Shown in pieces: positions 8,774 through 17,110 of a stretch of DNA of 64,000 bases. The stretch's first letter is position 1. The number at the start of each line of letters is the position of its first letter. The position numbers and the translations under genes were made by a program. This DNA comes from an uncultured Serinicoccus sp. Lineage in GTDB: Bacteria; Actinomycetota; Actinomycetes; Actinomycetales; Dermatophilaceae. Where the stretch lies: NCBI RefSeq assembly GCF_947500995.1, contig NZ_CANMUA010000003.1, positions 62,001 to 126,000 on the forward strand. Reading direction: 5' to 3'. The notes under the pieces were generated by a model. The model was not told the DNA's origin. It did no database searches and saw only the letters and a list, made by a program, of their open reading frames with translations.

Positions 8774-9979
8774 GTGTACTCGCTCCTGCTGGCGATCATC
8801 TACCTCGCCTTCGTCAGCCTCGGTCTCCCGGACGCGCTGGTCGGGGCCGGCTGGCCGGTGATGTACCAGGACCTCGGTGTCCCGGTGGCCTTCGCGGGCA
8901 TCGTGACGATGATCATCGCGAGCGGCACGATCATCTCCAGCCTGGGCTCGGAGCGGATCACCCGCCGGTATGGCGTCGGCGCGGTGACCGCGGCCAGCGT
9001 GGGTCTGACGGCGGCCGCCCTGGTCGGGTTCTCCTTCTCCGGCTCGTTCTGGATGCTCTGCCTGTGGGCCGTCCCCTACGGGCTGGGGGCCGGGGCCGTG
9101 GACGCGGCGCTGAACAACTACGTGGCGCTGCACTACGCCGCGCGGCACATGAACTGGCTGCACAGCTTCTGGGGTGTCGGGGCGTCGATCAGCCCGTTCA
9201 TCATGGGCTACGTCCTCGGGGCCGGCCAGGGCTGGGGCAACGCCTTCTGGGTCGTCGGGATCGTCCAGGCCGCCTTCACCGTGGTGCTCATCGCCAGCCT
9301 GCCGCTCTGGGGTAGGGCCACCCCGGGAACGGCCACGCTGCCCGCCGGTGAGCCCGATGACGCGCAGGAGCGGCGTGGCGAGGACGTGGGTCCGGTCCCG
9401 CTCGTGCAGGCGCTGAGGATCCCCGGCGTCGTCTCGATCCTGGTCGCCTTCTTCGCCTACTGCGCGCTGGAGAGCACCTCGATCCTCTGGGCCTCGACCT
9501 ACCTCGTGGAGGATCGGGGCATCACCCCCGCCACGGCGGCCGCCTTCGCCTCCCTGTTCCTGCTCGGCATCACCGGTGGGCGGTTCCTGGCCGGGTTCTT
9601 CGCCGACCGTGTCGGCGACAAGCGCCTCCTCCGGGGCGGGTTCATCACGGTGGGACTGGGTGCCGTGATGCTGGCACTGCCCGTCGAGACCCCCCTGCTC
9701 GCGCTGGTCGGTCTCGTCGTCGCGGGGCTGGGGTGCGCACCGATCTACCCGGCGATCATCCACTCCACCCCGGCCAACTTCGGTCACCGCAACTCGCAGG
9801 CCATCATCGGCATCCAGATGGCGGCCGCCTACACCGGATCGACCCTGGCCCCACCCCTGTTCGGCGTCCTCGTCACCTGGGCGGGCAGCTGGACCTTCCC
9901 CCTCTTCCTCCTCGCGCTGGTCGCCCTCGGTCTGCTCATGTCCGAACGGCTCAACCACCTGGTCACCCGCCGCGTTTGA
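8774..9979 (+). CDS. MFS transporter, probable efflux or sugar permease
   Basis: About 400 residues with 12 predicted membrane helices. The opening (YSLLLAIIYLAFVSLGLPDALVG) is typical of one MFS subfamily whose members include fucose/glucose-type permeases and drug exporters; the substrate cannot be read from sequence. I prefer GTG 8774, which starts just before the first helix; the frame also allows TTG 8744. Divergent TetR control suggests a substrate- or drug-inducible exporter. Its stop is 15 bases from that of crtY, which converges on it. Confidence 0.8.
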   Translation: MYSLLLAIIYLAFVSLGLPDALVGAGWPVMYQDLGVPVAFAGIVTMIIASGTIISSLGSERITRRYGVGAVTAASVGLTAAALVGFSFSGSFWMLCLWAVPYGLGAGAVDAALNNYVALHYAARHMNWLHSFWGVGASISPFIMGYVLGAGQGWGNAFWVVGIVQAAFTVVLIASLPLWGRATPGTATLPAGEPDDAQERRGEDVGPVPLVQALRIPGVVSILVAFFAYCALESTSILWASTYLVEDRGITPATAAAFASLFLLGITGGRFLAGFFADRVGDKRLLRGGFITVGLGAVMLALPVETPLLALVGLVVAGLGCAPIYPAIIHSTPANFGHRNSQAIIGIQMAAAYTGSTLAPPLFGVLVTWAGSWTFPLFLLALVALGLLMSERLNHLVTRRV

Positions 9980-9994
9980 GTCACACCCCTGTGG

Positions 9995-11110
9995 TCAGGG
10001 CCCCAGGGTGGCCCGCACCAACGCGGTCCGACCGGCGGCGGGCATCGCGCTGAACATCCCCCACATGGCCGCCCCCAGCGCCCCGGCCCCGGCGTCCCGG
10101 GCCATGACCGCCCGCTGGCGGTGCACCGGCAGCGTGCCGAAGGCCTCGAAGAGCGCGACCGTCCCGGCGGTGTCGAGCCGCAGCAGCGCCCGCAGCCCGG
10201 CCCGGCGCAGCACGTCCCCCGGCCGGGCCGGGTCGGCTGCCGACGGCCGGTCGCCGGCGGCGAGAGCGTCGGCCAACGACCGCGCCGAGCGCAGCGAGTG
10301 CGCCACCGAGTAGCCGGTGACGAGGTGGCCCCCGCGACCGGCCGTGCCGACGGCGAGGGTGTCGGGAGGCGCAGGCTCGTCCCGCCCGCGCATGGGGATC
10401 CAGACCGTCTCCCGGGCCAGCGGTTCCTCGACCGCCGCCGCCCGCACGCCGCGCCGCCGCAGCCTGCGGTGCAGGCGCTCCCGCAGCTCGGGCACCGGCA
10501 TCGCGGGGGCGGCCGCGAGACAGGTCTCCTCCAGCAGCACCCGCTCCTCGTCCAGCGGGAGGGCGTAGAGGAAGCTCGGCACACCCCGCGGGGAGTCGGG
10601 AGCCTCCGACCAGTCGGTGCTCCAGTCCATGAGGATCCCCTCGGCCCCGGCCAGCGCCGGCGCCGCGTCCGCACGGTCCACCACGATGCCGTAGGCGGTC
10701 TGCGCGGGCGCCGGGTCCTGCGGCCGCCGACCGGCCGGGCGCGCGCCGCGCGCGTCCACCACGACCCTCGCCTCGGCGGCCAGCCCGCTCACCCCGGCGT
10801 CGTCGAGCCGGGCCTCCCTCAGCTCGACCCCGTCCAGCGGCAGGGCCGCCTGCAGCGCCGGGTTGTCGAGCACGGCGTACGCCCGGGGCAGCCGGTGCCG
10901 GCCGCGGGCCCACAGCTCGGGCACGTCGACCCGGTGCCGCACGACCCCGGGCGGCAGACCGGCGAGCTCCTCGACCCACGCGCCGTAGGTCGGTGCCCAG
11001 CCGGCTCCCGGTCGCGGGTCGACCGCGAGCACGGACAGGCCCCGGGCCGCGCAGGCCGACGCCAGGGCCCGTCCGGCCGGGCCGAGCCCGACGATCGCCA
11101 CATCCCGCAC
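9995..11110 (-). CDS. crtY: Lycopene cyclase, FAD/NAD-binding CrtY type
   Basis: A 371-residue flavoprotein-like cyclase. The N-terminal VAIVGLGPAGRALASA is a dinucleotide-binding fold, followed by features of the plant/bacterial lycopene beta-cyclase family (YGAWVEEL, a conserved PSFLYALPL motif and VGTAGRGGHLVTGYSVAHSL near the C-terminus). It should close beta rings on lycopene to give beta-carotene, the substrate of CrtU next door. GTG 11110 follows GGAGGTGA by 7 bases. It is divergent from crtB across a 47-base gap holding promoters for both. Confidence 0.82.
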   Translation of the reverse strand: MRDVAIVGLGPAGRALASACAARGLSVLAVDPRPGAGWAPTYGAWVEELAGLPPGVVRHRVDVPELWARGRHRLPRAYAVLDNPALQAALPLDGVELREARLDDAGVSGLAAEARVVVDARGARPAGRRPQDPAPAQTAYGIVVDRADAAPALAGAEGILMDWSTDWSEAPDSPRGVPSFLYALPLDEERVLLEETCLAAAPAMPVPELRERLHRRLRRRGVRAAAVEEPLARETVWIPMRGRDEPAPPDTLAVGTAGRGGHLVTGYSVAHSLRSARSLADALAAGDRPSAADPARPGDVLRRAGLRALLRLDTAGTVALFEAFGTLPVHRQRAVMARDAGAGALGAAMWGMFSAMPAAGRTALVRATLGP

Positions 11111-11145
11111 GCGCGTCTCACCTCCGGCGCCGACCCTAGCCGCAC

Positions 11146-11151
11146 TAGGCT
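11146..11151 (+). promoter_or_regulatory. Leaderless -10 box TAGGCT for crtB
   Basis: Ends 6 bases before ATG 11158. On the other strand, TAGGGT at 11138-11133 may serve crtY, which by contrast has a Shine-Dalgarno. Confidence 0.6.
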
Positions 11152-11157
11152 GACGCC

Positions 11158-12081
11158 ATGCATTCCGGAGCGACGGCGGCCGACCCCCACCTGGAGCTCG
11201 GGTACGAACGGTGCCGGGAGCTGACCAAGCGGCACGGGACCACCTACTACTGGGGCGCGCGGCTGCTGGCGCCGGAGCAGCGCCGCGACGTCTACGCCGT
11301 CTACGCCCTGTGCCGCCTGGCCGACGACATCGTGGACGAGCCCGAGACGGTGGACGTGCCGGTGCCCGCCGACCCGGACCCGGGGGTGCGGCTGCGCGGC
11401 TTCGAGCAGCTCTTCACCGACGCGCTCGCGCAGGGTGGTTCCTCCGACCCGGTCATGGCCGCGGTCGCCGACAGCCTGCGTCGCCGCGGCACCGACCCCG
11501 AGTGCTTCGACCGCTTCTTCCGCGCCATGGAGCTGGACCTCATCCGGGAGACCTGGGCCAGCTGGGAGGAGCTGCGCGACGGCTACATGGAGGGCTCGGC
11601 CGCCGTCATCGGGGAGATGATGCTGCCCGTGCTCGAGCCGCACGACCCGGCGGCCAAGGGCCCGGCCCGCTCCCTCGGGCTGGCCTTCCAGCTCACCAAC
11701 TTCCTGCGCGACGTCGGCGAGGACCTCGACCGTGGGCGGGTCTACCTGCCGCAGGACGACCTCGCCCGGCACGGCGTCGACCCGCACGAGCGGCGGGTGA
11801 CGCCGCAGTGGCGCGCGATGATGGCCGAGCAGATCGAGCGCAACCGCGGTCTCTACGCCCACGCCTCTCAGGGTGTGGCGATGCTGCCGCCGCGCAGCGC
11901 CCGGTGCGTGGCCACGGCCCTGCGGATGTATGCCCGCATCCTGGACCGCATCGAGGCCGCCGACTACGACGTCTTCACCGAGCGCCGCCGGGTGCCGCGC
12001 CGGGTCAAGGTCGCCCTCCTCGTCGACGTGCTGGCCCGAGGTCCGCTGCGGCGGCTCCCCGGCCCCGTGGACGCGCGGTGA
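11158..12081 (+). CDS. crtB: Phytoene synthase
   Basis: 307 residues of the squalene/phytoene synthase family, joining two geranylgeranyl diphosphates to phytoene. The two Mg-binding Asp motifs are present: CRLADDIVDEPE early, and FLRDVGEDLDRGRVYLPQDDL in the second half. YYWGARLLAPEQR near the N-terminus is typical. ATG 11158 lies 6 bases after TAGGCT, so the message is probably leaderless. Neither a GGPP synthase (crtE) nor a phytoene desaturase (crtI) lies in this window; they must be elsewhere in the genome. Confidence 0.92.
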   Translation: MHSGATAADPHLELGYERCRELTKRHGTTYYWGARLLAPEQRRDVYAVYALCRLADDIVDEPETVDVPVPADPDPGVRLRGFEQLFTDALAQGGSSDPVMAAVADSLRRRGTDPECFDRFFRAMELDLIRETWASWEELRDGYMEGSAAVIGEMMLPVLEPHDPAAKGPARSLGLAFQLTNFLRDVGEDLDRGRVYLPQDDLARHGVDPHERRVTPQWRAMMAEQIERNRGLYAHASQGVAMLPPRSARCVATALRMYARILDRIEAADYDVFTERRRVPRRVKVALLVDVLARGPLRRLPGPVDAR

Positions 12082-12500
12082 GAGGTATGCCGTCGCTCCC
12101 CGCGCTGCCGCACCCGCACCTCGTCGTGCTGCGCTCGGCGGCGACGCTCGTGCTGAGCGCGGTCGTGGCGCAGGCCGGGTGGGCGGCCGCCTTCATCGGG
12201 GGCGAGCCCGGCTACCGGGTGTTCCACGAGGTGGGTGCCTGGGTCACCCTCACGCTGACGGTGGCCTGCGCGGTGGTCTACCTCGTCCTGCGTGCCTCGG
12301 CCGGTCCGGTCAACGTCACCCTGGCGGTCCTGCTCGCGGCGCTGGTCGCGGTCCAGACCGGGCTGGGGTCCTCCGGCGTCGTGGCACCGCACGTCTTCCT
12401 CGGCGTGCTCATCGCGATGGTGGCCACCGCCCTGACGTCGTGGACCTACCGTCACGCGCTCCCGGAGCCGAGCGCCAGCTCGAAGCCCCGCAGCCAGTAG
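12078..12500 (+). CDS. Four-helix membrane protein after crtB
   Basis: About 140 residues with four hydrophobic helices and short loops, ending in a polar Ser/Pro-rich tail. GTG 12078 overlaps the crtB stop (GTGA), so it should be co-translated; ATG 12087 is the alternative. The family is not recognised; the helix layout recalls CtaA/COX15-like four-helix units, but no haem-ligand pattern is certain. Its last 49 bases overlap the 3' end of the P450 gene on the other strand. A role in carotenoid placement or export is only a guess. Confidence 0.6.
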   Translation: MRGMPSLPALPHPHLVVLRSAATLVLSAVVAQAGWAAAFIGGEPGYRVFHEVGAWVTLTLTVACAVVYLVLRASAGPVNVTLAVLLAALVAVQTGLGSSGVVAPHVFLGVLIAMVATALTSWTYRHALPEPSASSKPRSQ

Positions 12501-13720
12501 CCCTCGATGAGGTGGTCCCAGCCCAGCTCGGGCTCGGCGACCAGCCGCGGGTGGTGCGCGAGCAGCCGCACGAGGAGCGCGTCGGACTCCAGCAGCGCCA
12601 GGGGCTGCCCCGGGCACTTGTGCTCGCCGTCGCCGAAGGCGAGGCCGTAGCCGGCGGTGCCCCGCGGCATACCCCGGCCCGGGCACAGCTGCTGGGGGTC
12701 GGCGCCGACCGCCTCGGGGTCGGTGTTGGTGGCGCGCACGCACACGTCCACGAGGTCCCCGGGCGGGATGGTCCACGTCTGCTCGCCGTCGGTGATCTCG
12801 ACGGGCTGACGGACCCGGCGGTAGAGGTGGCCGACGACCGGCTCGAGCCGGATGATCTCCTCCAGGACGGCCAGCCGCTCGGCCTGCTCCGCCGCGAGGT
12901 AGCGCTCGCGCAGGGCGTCGTCCCCGAGCAGGTGCCAGGCCGCCATGACGATGAACTCGCGCGTCGTCACCATGCCCGCGGTGCCGTAGGTGACGCACTC
13001 GACGAGGATGCTCGTGCGGCTGTAGCCCTCGTCGAGCAGGTGGCTGATGATGTCGGTGCGGCGCCGCCGGCGGCGGGCCCGGATCGCCGGGCGCACGTCG
13101 TGCCACCACAGCCGGGCGACCGGCCACAGCCCGTTGCGGGCCGCGCGGGCCCAGTCCCGGCGGCTGCGGCCGAGGTCGTCGCGCGCGATGTCGAAGGGCG
13201 GCTGGTTGAAGAACGACACCAGCCGCCGGGACAGCCCCGGCACGTCGGACTCGGTCAGCCCGACCAGCTCGGCGGTGACCTCGACGGTGTAGTGCAGCGC
13301 GGCCTCGTCGAGCCGGCACCGGCCGCTCTCCAGGGCCTGCGCGACGGTGCGGTCGGCCACTTGGGCCATGAGGTCGCCGTAGCGCTCGGTCACGACGGCC
13401 GGGGCGAGGAAGCGCGCCACCTTGCGCCGCTGGTCGTCGTGCACCGGGCCGTCCGAGACGAGGATCGGGTGGTGCTCGAGCCGTCCCTGGGGGATGGCCT
13501 CGGCGGTGAAGCCGGCCTGGGTCGTCGCGTGCCGGGCCCGCAGCAGCTGGCGTGCGGGCTGCAGCCCGCGCAGCCGCCACACCGTGCTCACGCCGGGCCG
13601 GCCGCCCGCGTCGACGCGTTCCACCCGCGGGGTCGCCGGCTCCTCGGGGCGGCGGGCCCGCCTGGCCCCCTCGGTGCCCGTGCCCTGGTCGCCCCCACCG
13701 GGGTGCGCCGGGCAGCTCAT
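12452..13720 (-). CDS. Cytochrome P450 in carotenoid operon
   Basis: 422 residues. The haem loop FGDGEHKCPGQPLALLE contains the cysteine ligand (C369), and EEIIRLEP supplies the ExxR pair. The I-helix reads TAGMVTTREF: the acidic residue normally before the Thr-Thr pair is replaced by Val, which may alter proton delivery. ATG 13720 overlaps the crtU stop by 4 bases, so it is third in the operon methyltransferase-crtU-P450. A likely role is hydroxylating the aromatic carotenoid made by CrtU, as suggested for dihydroxy-isorenieratene producers, but substrate is not provable here. Confidence 0.85.
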   Translation of the reverse strand: MSCPAHPGGGDQGTGTEGARRARRPEEPATPRVERVDAGGRPGVSTVWRLRGLQPARQLLRARHATTQAGFTAEAIPQGRLEHHPILVSDGPVHDDQRRKVARFLAPAVVTERYGDLMAQVADRTVAQALESGRCRLDEAALHYTVEVTAELVGLTESDVPGLSRRLVSFFNQPPFDIARDDLGRSRRDWARAARNGLWPVARLWWHDVRPAIRARRRRRRTDIISHLLDEGYSRTSILVECVTYGTAGMVTTREFIVMAAWHLLGDDALRERYLAAEQAERLAVLEEIIRLEPVVGHLYRRVRQPVEITDGEQTWTIPPGDLVDVCVRATNTDPEAVGADPQQLCPGRGMPRGTAGYGLAFGDGEHKCPGQPLALLESDALLVRLLAHHPRLVAEPELGWDHLIEGYWLRGFELALGSGSA

Positions 13721-15294
13721 CGGGAGCGGTAGCGCCCGGGGCGCAGGATCCCCTGCAGCGGCACGGTCCAGACGTCCTCGCCCTGCGCGCCCCAGCCGCC
13801 GAGCAGGTCGTTGGCGGCCAGGACCCCGGTCACCGCGGCGCGCTCCATGAGGGCCACCGGCCAGTCCACGCGCACCCCGTCGCCGGCCAGCACGAGACCC
13901 GGGTACGGCGTGGTGACGGTCAGGCGGTCGCGCCAGGGGCCGGTGCCCACGAGGCCGCAGTCGTCCTCGACGAGCAGCTCCTCGTGCCGGACCGAGAGCG
14001 CCGCCGTCTCGGGGTAGACCTCGTGCAGCGAGCGCAGCAGGCGCTCCCGGACCGCGGCCGTGTCGACCCCGCACCCGCCGGGCCCGCCGTCCGCGGCTAG
14101 GGACGGGTCGCGGGCCGGGTCCACGGCATACGCGTGCAGCTCCACGACCGATCCGCCGTGCTCGTCCGACCAGCGGGCCGCGCCGGCCTCGAAGCGCTCC
14201 AGCACGGTGACGTTGTCGAGCAGGTCGAAGCCGCTGGTGCCGAGGAAGGCCTCCCGGCCCGGCTCGACGAGCCCGTCGAGCCACAGCCGCAGCACGACGA
14301 AGGGCGGGGCGTTGTGGCCCGCGGCCAGCCTCCGGTGCCAGTCCTGCTGGTCGGGACCGGCAGCGGGGAGCTCGCCGGCCAGGGCCCGGGTCGTCCTGGG
14401 GTCGGTGGCCAGGACCACGGCGTCCGCGTCCAGGGTCTCGCCGTCCCCGAGCCGCACCTGCCACGGTGCCCCCTCGTCGCCCGGCGCCCCCAGGTCCTCG
14501 ACCCGGGTGCCGGTCCGGACCTGCGCGCCGCGGGCCAGGAGGTAGCGGTGCAGCGGCTCCCACAGCACGGTGTCGTAGTCGTCGTCCGGCACGTCGAAGA
14601 GCAGCCCCTCGGAGGAGCCGGTGAAGTAGGCGTGAAACATGCCCACCAGCTCGCCGGCGCCGAAGTCGTCCGGGTGCGCGAAGAACGACCGCGCGAAGAC
14701 CTCCAGGGCCAGGTGCCGGGCGCCCTCGGGGAAGCGCAGCCGGTCCAGGAACGCCTCGGCCGACTCGCCGTCGTAGCGCTCGTGGCTCTCGGGGTAGGAC
14801 ACGTTGATGAGCTCGACGGCGCTCGGGAGGTGGACCGAGGCCAGGCCGCTGACCGGGAAGGTGGGGCTGCGGACCACGAAGGTCGCCAGGTTGGCCGGCG
14901 GGCTCGGCGGCAGCACCGCGAAGGAGTCGGTCAGCCCGTCGCCCCGGCGCAGCGGGTAGTCGGGCACCGGCACGAGGTGGTCCAGGGTCGGGTCGACGCG
15001 GCGCAGCAGCGCGCGCAGCGTGTAGTACTGTCGGAAGAAGGCGTGGAAGCCCCGCGACATCGTCCGGTCGTCCTCGAGCGGCCAGGCGCGGACCCGCCCC
15101 CCGAGCTGGTCCTGGGCCTCGACGAGTGTCACCTGAACGCCCCGCTCGGCGAGCACGGTGGCCGCGGCGATGCCCGCGATGCCCCCGCCGACGACGACCA
15201 CCCGGCGCTGCTCCTGCACCTGTGCCGTCCCGGCAGGGCCGGGGTGGCGGACGGCCCGCCGGTCGCGTCCGGGCGGGATCGGCCGCGCGCTCAT
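13717..15294 (-). CDS. crtU: Carotene desaturase/methyltransferase (isorenieratene synthase)
   Basis: 525 residues. The N-terminus VVVVGGGIAGIAAATVLAE is an FAD-binding fold, and RGFHAFFRQYYTLRALLRR is a hallmark of CrtU, which turns beta rings into aromatic rings with methyl migration, making isorenieratene from beta-carotene. The C-terminal GLVLAGDGVRVDWPVALMERA is the second FAD contact. ATG 15294 overlaps the methyltransferase stop (ATGA), and the gene's own stop overlaps the P450 start. Together with CrtY and CrtB nearby, an aromatic carotenoid pathway is strongly supported. Confidence 0.88.
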   Translation of the reverse strand: MSARPIPPGRDRRAVRHPGPAGTAQVQEQRRVVVVGGGIAGIAAATVLAERGVQVTLVEAQDQLGGRVRAWPLEDDRTMSRGFHAFFRQYYTLRALLRRVDPTLDHLVPVPDYPLRRGDGLTDSFAVLPPSPPANLATFVVRSPTFPVSGLASVHLPSAVELINVSYPESHERYDGESAEAFLDRLRFPEGARHLALEVFARSFFAHPDDFGAGELVGMFHAYFTGSSEGLLFDVPDDDYDTVLWEPLHRYLLARGAQVRTGTRVEDLGAPGDEGAPWQVRLGDGETLDADAVVLATDPRTTRALAGELPAAGPDQQDWHRRLAAGHNAPPFVVLRLWLDGLVEPGREAFLGTSGFDLLDNVTVLERFEAGAARWSDEHGGSVVELHAYAVDPARDPSLAADGGPGGCGVDTAAVRERLLRSLHEVYPETAALSVRHEELLVEDDCGLVGTGPWRDRLTVTTPYPGLVLAGDGVRVDWPVALMERAAVTGVLAANDLLGGWGAQGEDVWTVPLQGILRPGRYRSR

Positions 15295-16055
15295 GCTGTC
15301 TCCCCCTCGAACGGGCGCCGGGCCAGGACGGTGTGCAGGATCCCGCGCTGCCACCCCCGGGGGGTGCTCCACCGCAGGTCCACCAGGCCGGCCCGACGCA
15401 GGCGGGCCTCCAGCTCGCCGGTGGAGTCGTTGTCGAGGACGCTGCGCCGCAGGTAGGCGTAGATCGCCGGGTTGCCGCGGGTCAGCGCGGCGAGCGGGGT
15501 GACGACGAGACGGCATACCGCCGACCAGGTCAGCGCCGCCCGCCGGTCGCCCTTGACGTGGTAGTCCTGCAGCGCCACCCAGCCGCCGGGGCGCACCTGG
15601 TCGACGATGGCACCGACCACCTCGTCCCGCTGCTCCGCCGGCACGTTGCGCAGGAGGTATGCCGCGAGCACCCCGTCGGCGGTCGCGTCCAGCTCGACGG
15701 TGGCCACCGTCGGCAGGTCCTGGGCGGGCGCGTGCACGAAGCTCACGCCCGGCGGCCACTCCTTGCCCCTGGCCTGCGCCAGCATCCCCGCGGACGCGTC
15801 CAGCCCGACGATGCGCGCCCGGGGACCGGCGGCCCCGACGAGGGCCGAGGTGGACAGGCCGGAGCCGCACCCGAGGTCCCACAGCACGAGGGGTCCGTCC
15901 GGCAGGGCGTCCACCAGGTCGGCGGCGGCGCCGGCCAGGGCGTCGTGGTAGCCCGGGTTGAGCCGGGTCAGCAGGTCGTAGCGGCCCGCCGCGCGGTCGA
16001 ACTCCTCGTCCAGCCGCGGTCTCGCCCTGCGCCCGGTCCTCGATACGTCAGCCAC
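15291..16055 (-). CDS. SAM-dependent methyltransferase, UbiE/MenG-like
   Basis: 254 residues, class I methyltransferase. LWDLGCGSGLSTSALV is the SAM-binding motif I, with acidic LDAS after the next strand, and the C-terminal half carries the aromatic-rich UbiE-like region. GTG 16055 is fixed by a TAGGCT box ending 7 bases upstream; it is the first gene of the operon with crtU and P450. It could methylate a hydroxyl made by the P450, or be a menaquinone-type enzyme carried with them. The operon position favours carotenoid tailoring, but the substrate is unknown. Confidence 0.75.
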   Translation of the reverse strand: MADVSRTGRRARPRLDEEFDRAAGRYDLLTRLNPGYHDALAGAAADLVDALPDGPLVLWDLGCGSGLSTSALVGAAGPRARIVGLDASAGMLAQARGKEWPPGVSFVHAPAQDLPTVATVELDATADGVLAAYLLRNVPAEQRDEVVGAIVDQVRPGGWVALQDYHVKGDRRAALTWSAVCRLVVTPLAALTRGNPAIYAYLRRSVLDNDSTGELEARLRRAGLVDLRWSTPRGWQRGILHTVLARRPFEGETA

Positions 16056-16062
16056 GCGGGCC

Positions 16063-16068
16063 AGCCTA
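16063..16068 (-). promoter_or_regulatory. Leaderless -10 box, crtU operon
   Basis: Minus-strand TAGGCT ends 7 bases before GTG 16055. Back to back with the box at 16148 that drives the ABC operon. Confidence 0.6.
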
Positions 16069-16147
16069 TGCTGCCGCCCCGACGGGGCGCCGCAGGTCAC
16101 CCCGCACGCACGACAGATGTCATCGGCGCCACCGGCCTCGGACGCCC

Positions 16148-16153
16148 TAGGTT
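16148..16153 (+). promoter_or_regulatory. Leaderless -10 box, ABC-2 operon
   Basis: TAGGTT ends 7 bases before ATG 16161; no Shine-Dalgarno lies between. Confidence 0.6.
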
Positions 16154-16160
16154 GGTCGCC

Positions 16161-17108
16161 ATGACGACTCCCGTGCTCCAGGTCGACGCGCTGCGCCGCT
16201 CGTTCGGCCCCGCCACCGTGGTGGACGGGGTCAGTCTGCGCGTCGACCCCGGTGAGACGGTCGGGCTCCTGGGGCCCAACGGCGCGGGCAAGACGACGAC
16301 GATCTCGATGATCGCGGGGCTGCTGCGGCCGGACGACGGGTCGGTGCGCATCCAGGGGGTGGACATGGCGAAGGACCCCCTGGCCGCCAAGCGTCACCTG
16401 GGCCTCGTCCCCCAGGACCTCGCGATCTACCCCGAGCTCTCGGCACGGAGCAACCTGTTCTTCTTCGGGCGGCTGCAGGGGATGCGGGGGACCGCGCTGC
16501 GGCGACGGGTCGCCGAGGTGCTCGACGTCGTCGGCCTCACCGACCGCGCCACGGGGGCCAGCAAGACCTTCTCGGGCGGGATGAAGCGCCGGCTCAACAT
16601 CGCGATCGGTCTCCTGCACGAGCCGCGGCTGCTCATCCTCGACGAGCCGACCGTCGGCGTCGACCCGCAGTCGCGCAACGCCATCCTGGAGTCCGTCGAG
16701 GCGCTGTCGGGGGAGGGGATGGCGGTGCTCTACACCACCCACTACATGGAGGAGGCGGAGCGGCTCTGCGACCGCATCGGCATCATGGACGCCGGGCGGG
16801 TGATCGCGGAGGGCACGAGGGACGAGCTGGTCGAGATCACCGGGGGCGCCGACACCGTGACCCTGGTGGGTGAGGGGCCGCTGGACGAGGTCGAGGTGGC
16901 GGTGGCCGGCATACCGGCCGTGCGCGAGGTGCGCCGGGTCGCCGGTGAGCGGCGCCTCGTCATGATGGTGCAGGGCGCCCCGCAGGCGATCAGCGCCATC
17001 GTGGCGACCGCGACCGGCGCGGGGATGACCCTGCGCGACGTCGAGACCAGCCGGCCTGACCTCGAGTCGGTCTTCCTGCACCTCACCGGCAAGGCGCTGC
17101 GGGACTGA
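16161..17108 (+). CDS. ABC-2 transporter ATP-binding protein
   Basis: 315 residues, CcmA/DrrA type. Walker A GPNGAGKTTT, signature FSGGMKRRL and Walker B LLILDEPTVGVDPQ are all consensus, followed by a His switch (TTHYM) and a 90-residue C-terminal extension typical of drug and polysaccharide exporters. ATG 16161 follows a TAGGTT box by 7 bases. Two permease genes follow at 2-base spacing and then a 4-base overlap, so one exporter is likely: an ATPase dimer with two different permease subunits. The substrate is not indicated. Confidence 0.92.
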   Translation: MTTPVLQVDALRRSFGPATVVDGVSLRVDPGETVGLLGPNGAGKTTTISMIAGLLRPDDGSVRIQGVDMAKDPLAAKRHLGLVPQDLAIYPELSARSNLFFFGRLQGMRGTALRRRVAEVLDVVGLTDRATGASKTFSGGMKRRLNIAIGLLHEPRLLILDEPTVGVDPQSRNAILESVEALSGEGMAVLYTTHYMEEAERLCDRIGIMDAGRVIAEGTRDELVEITGGADTVTLVGEGPLDEVEVAVAGIPAVREVRRVAGERRLVMMVQGAPQAISAIVATATGAGMTLRDVETSRPDLESVFLHLTGKALRD

Positions 17109-17110
17109 GC

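Noticed and set aside
12452-14563. 703-codon version of the P450 gene
   Set aside because: The upstream 280 codons are a shadow of crtU; ATG 13720 overlaps the crtU stop and fits P450 length.
13717-15882. 721-codon version of crtU
   Set aside because: The extension is a shadow of the methyltransferase; ATG 15294 overlaps its stop and directly precedes the FAD motif.
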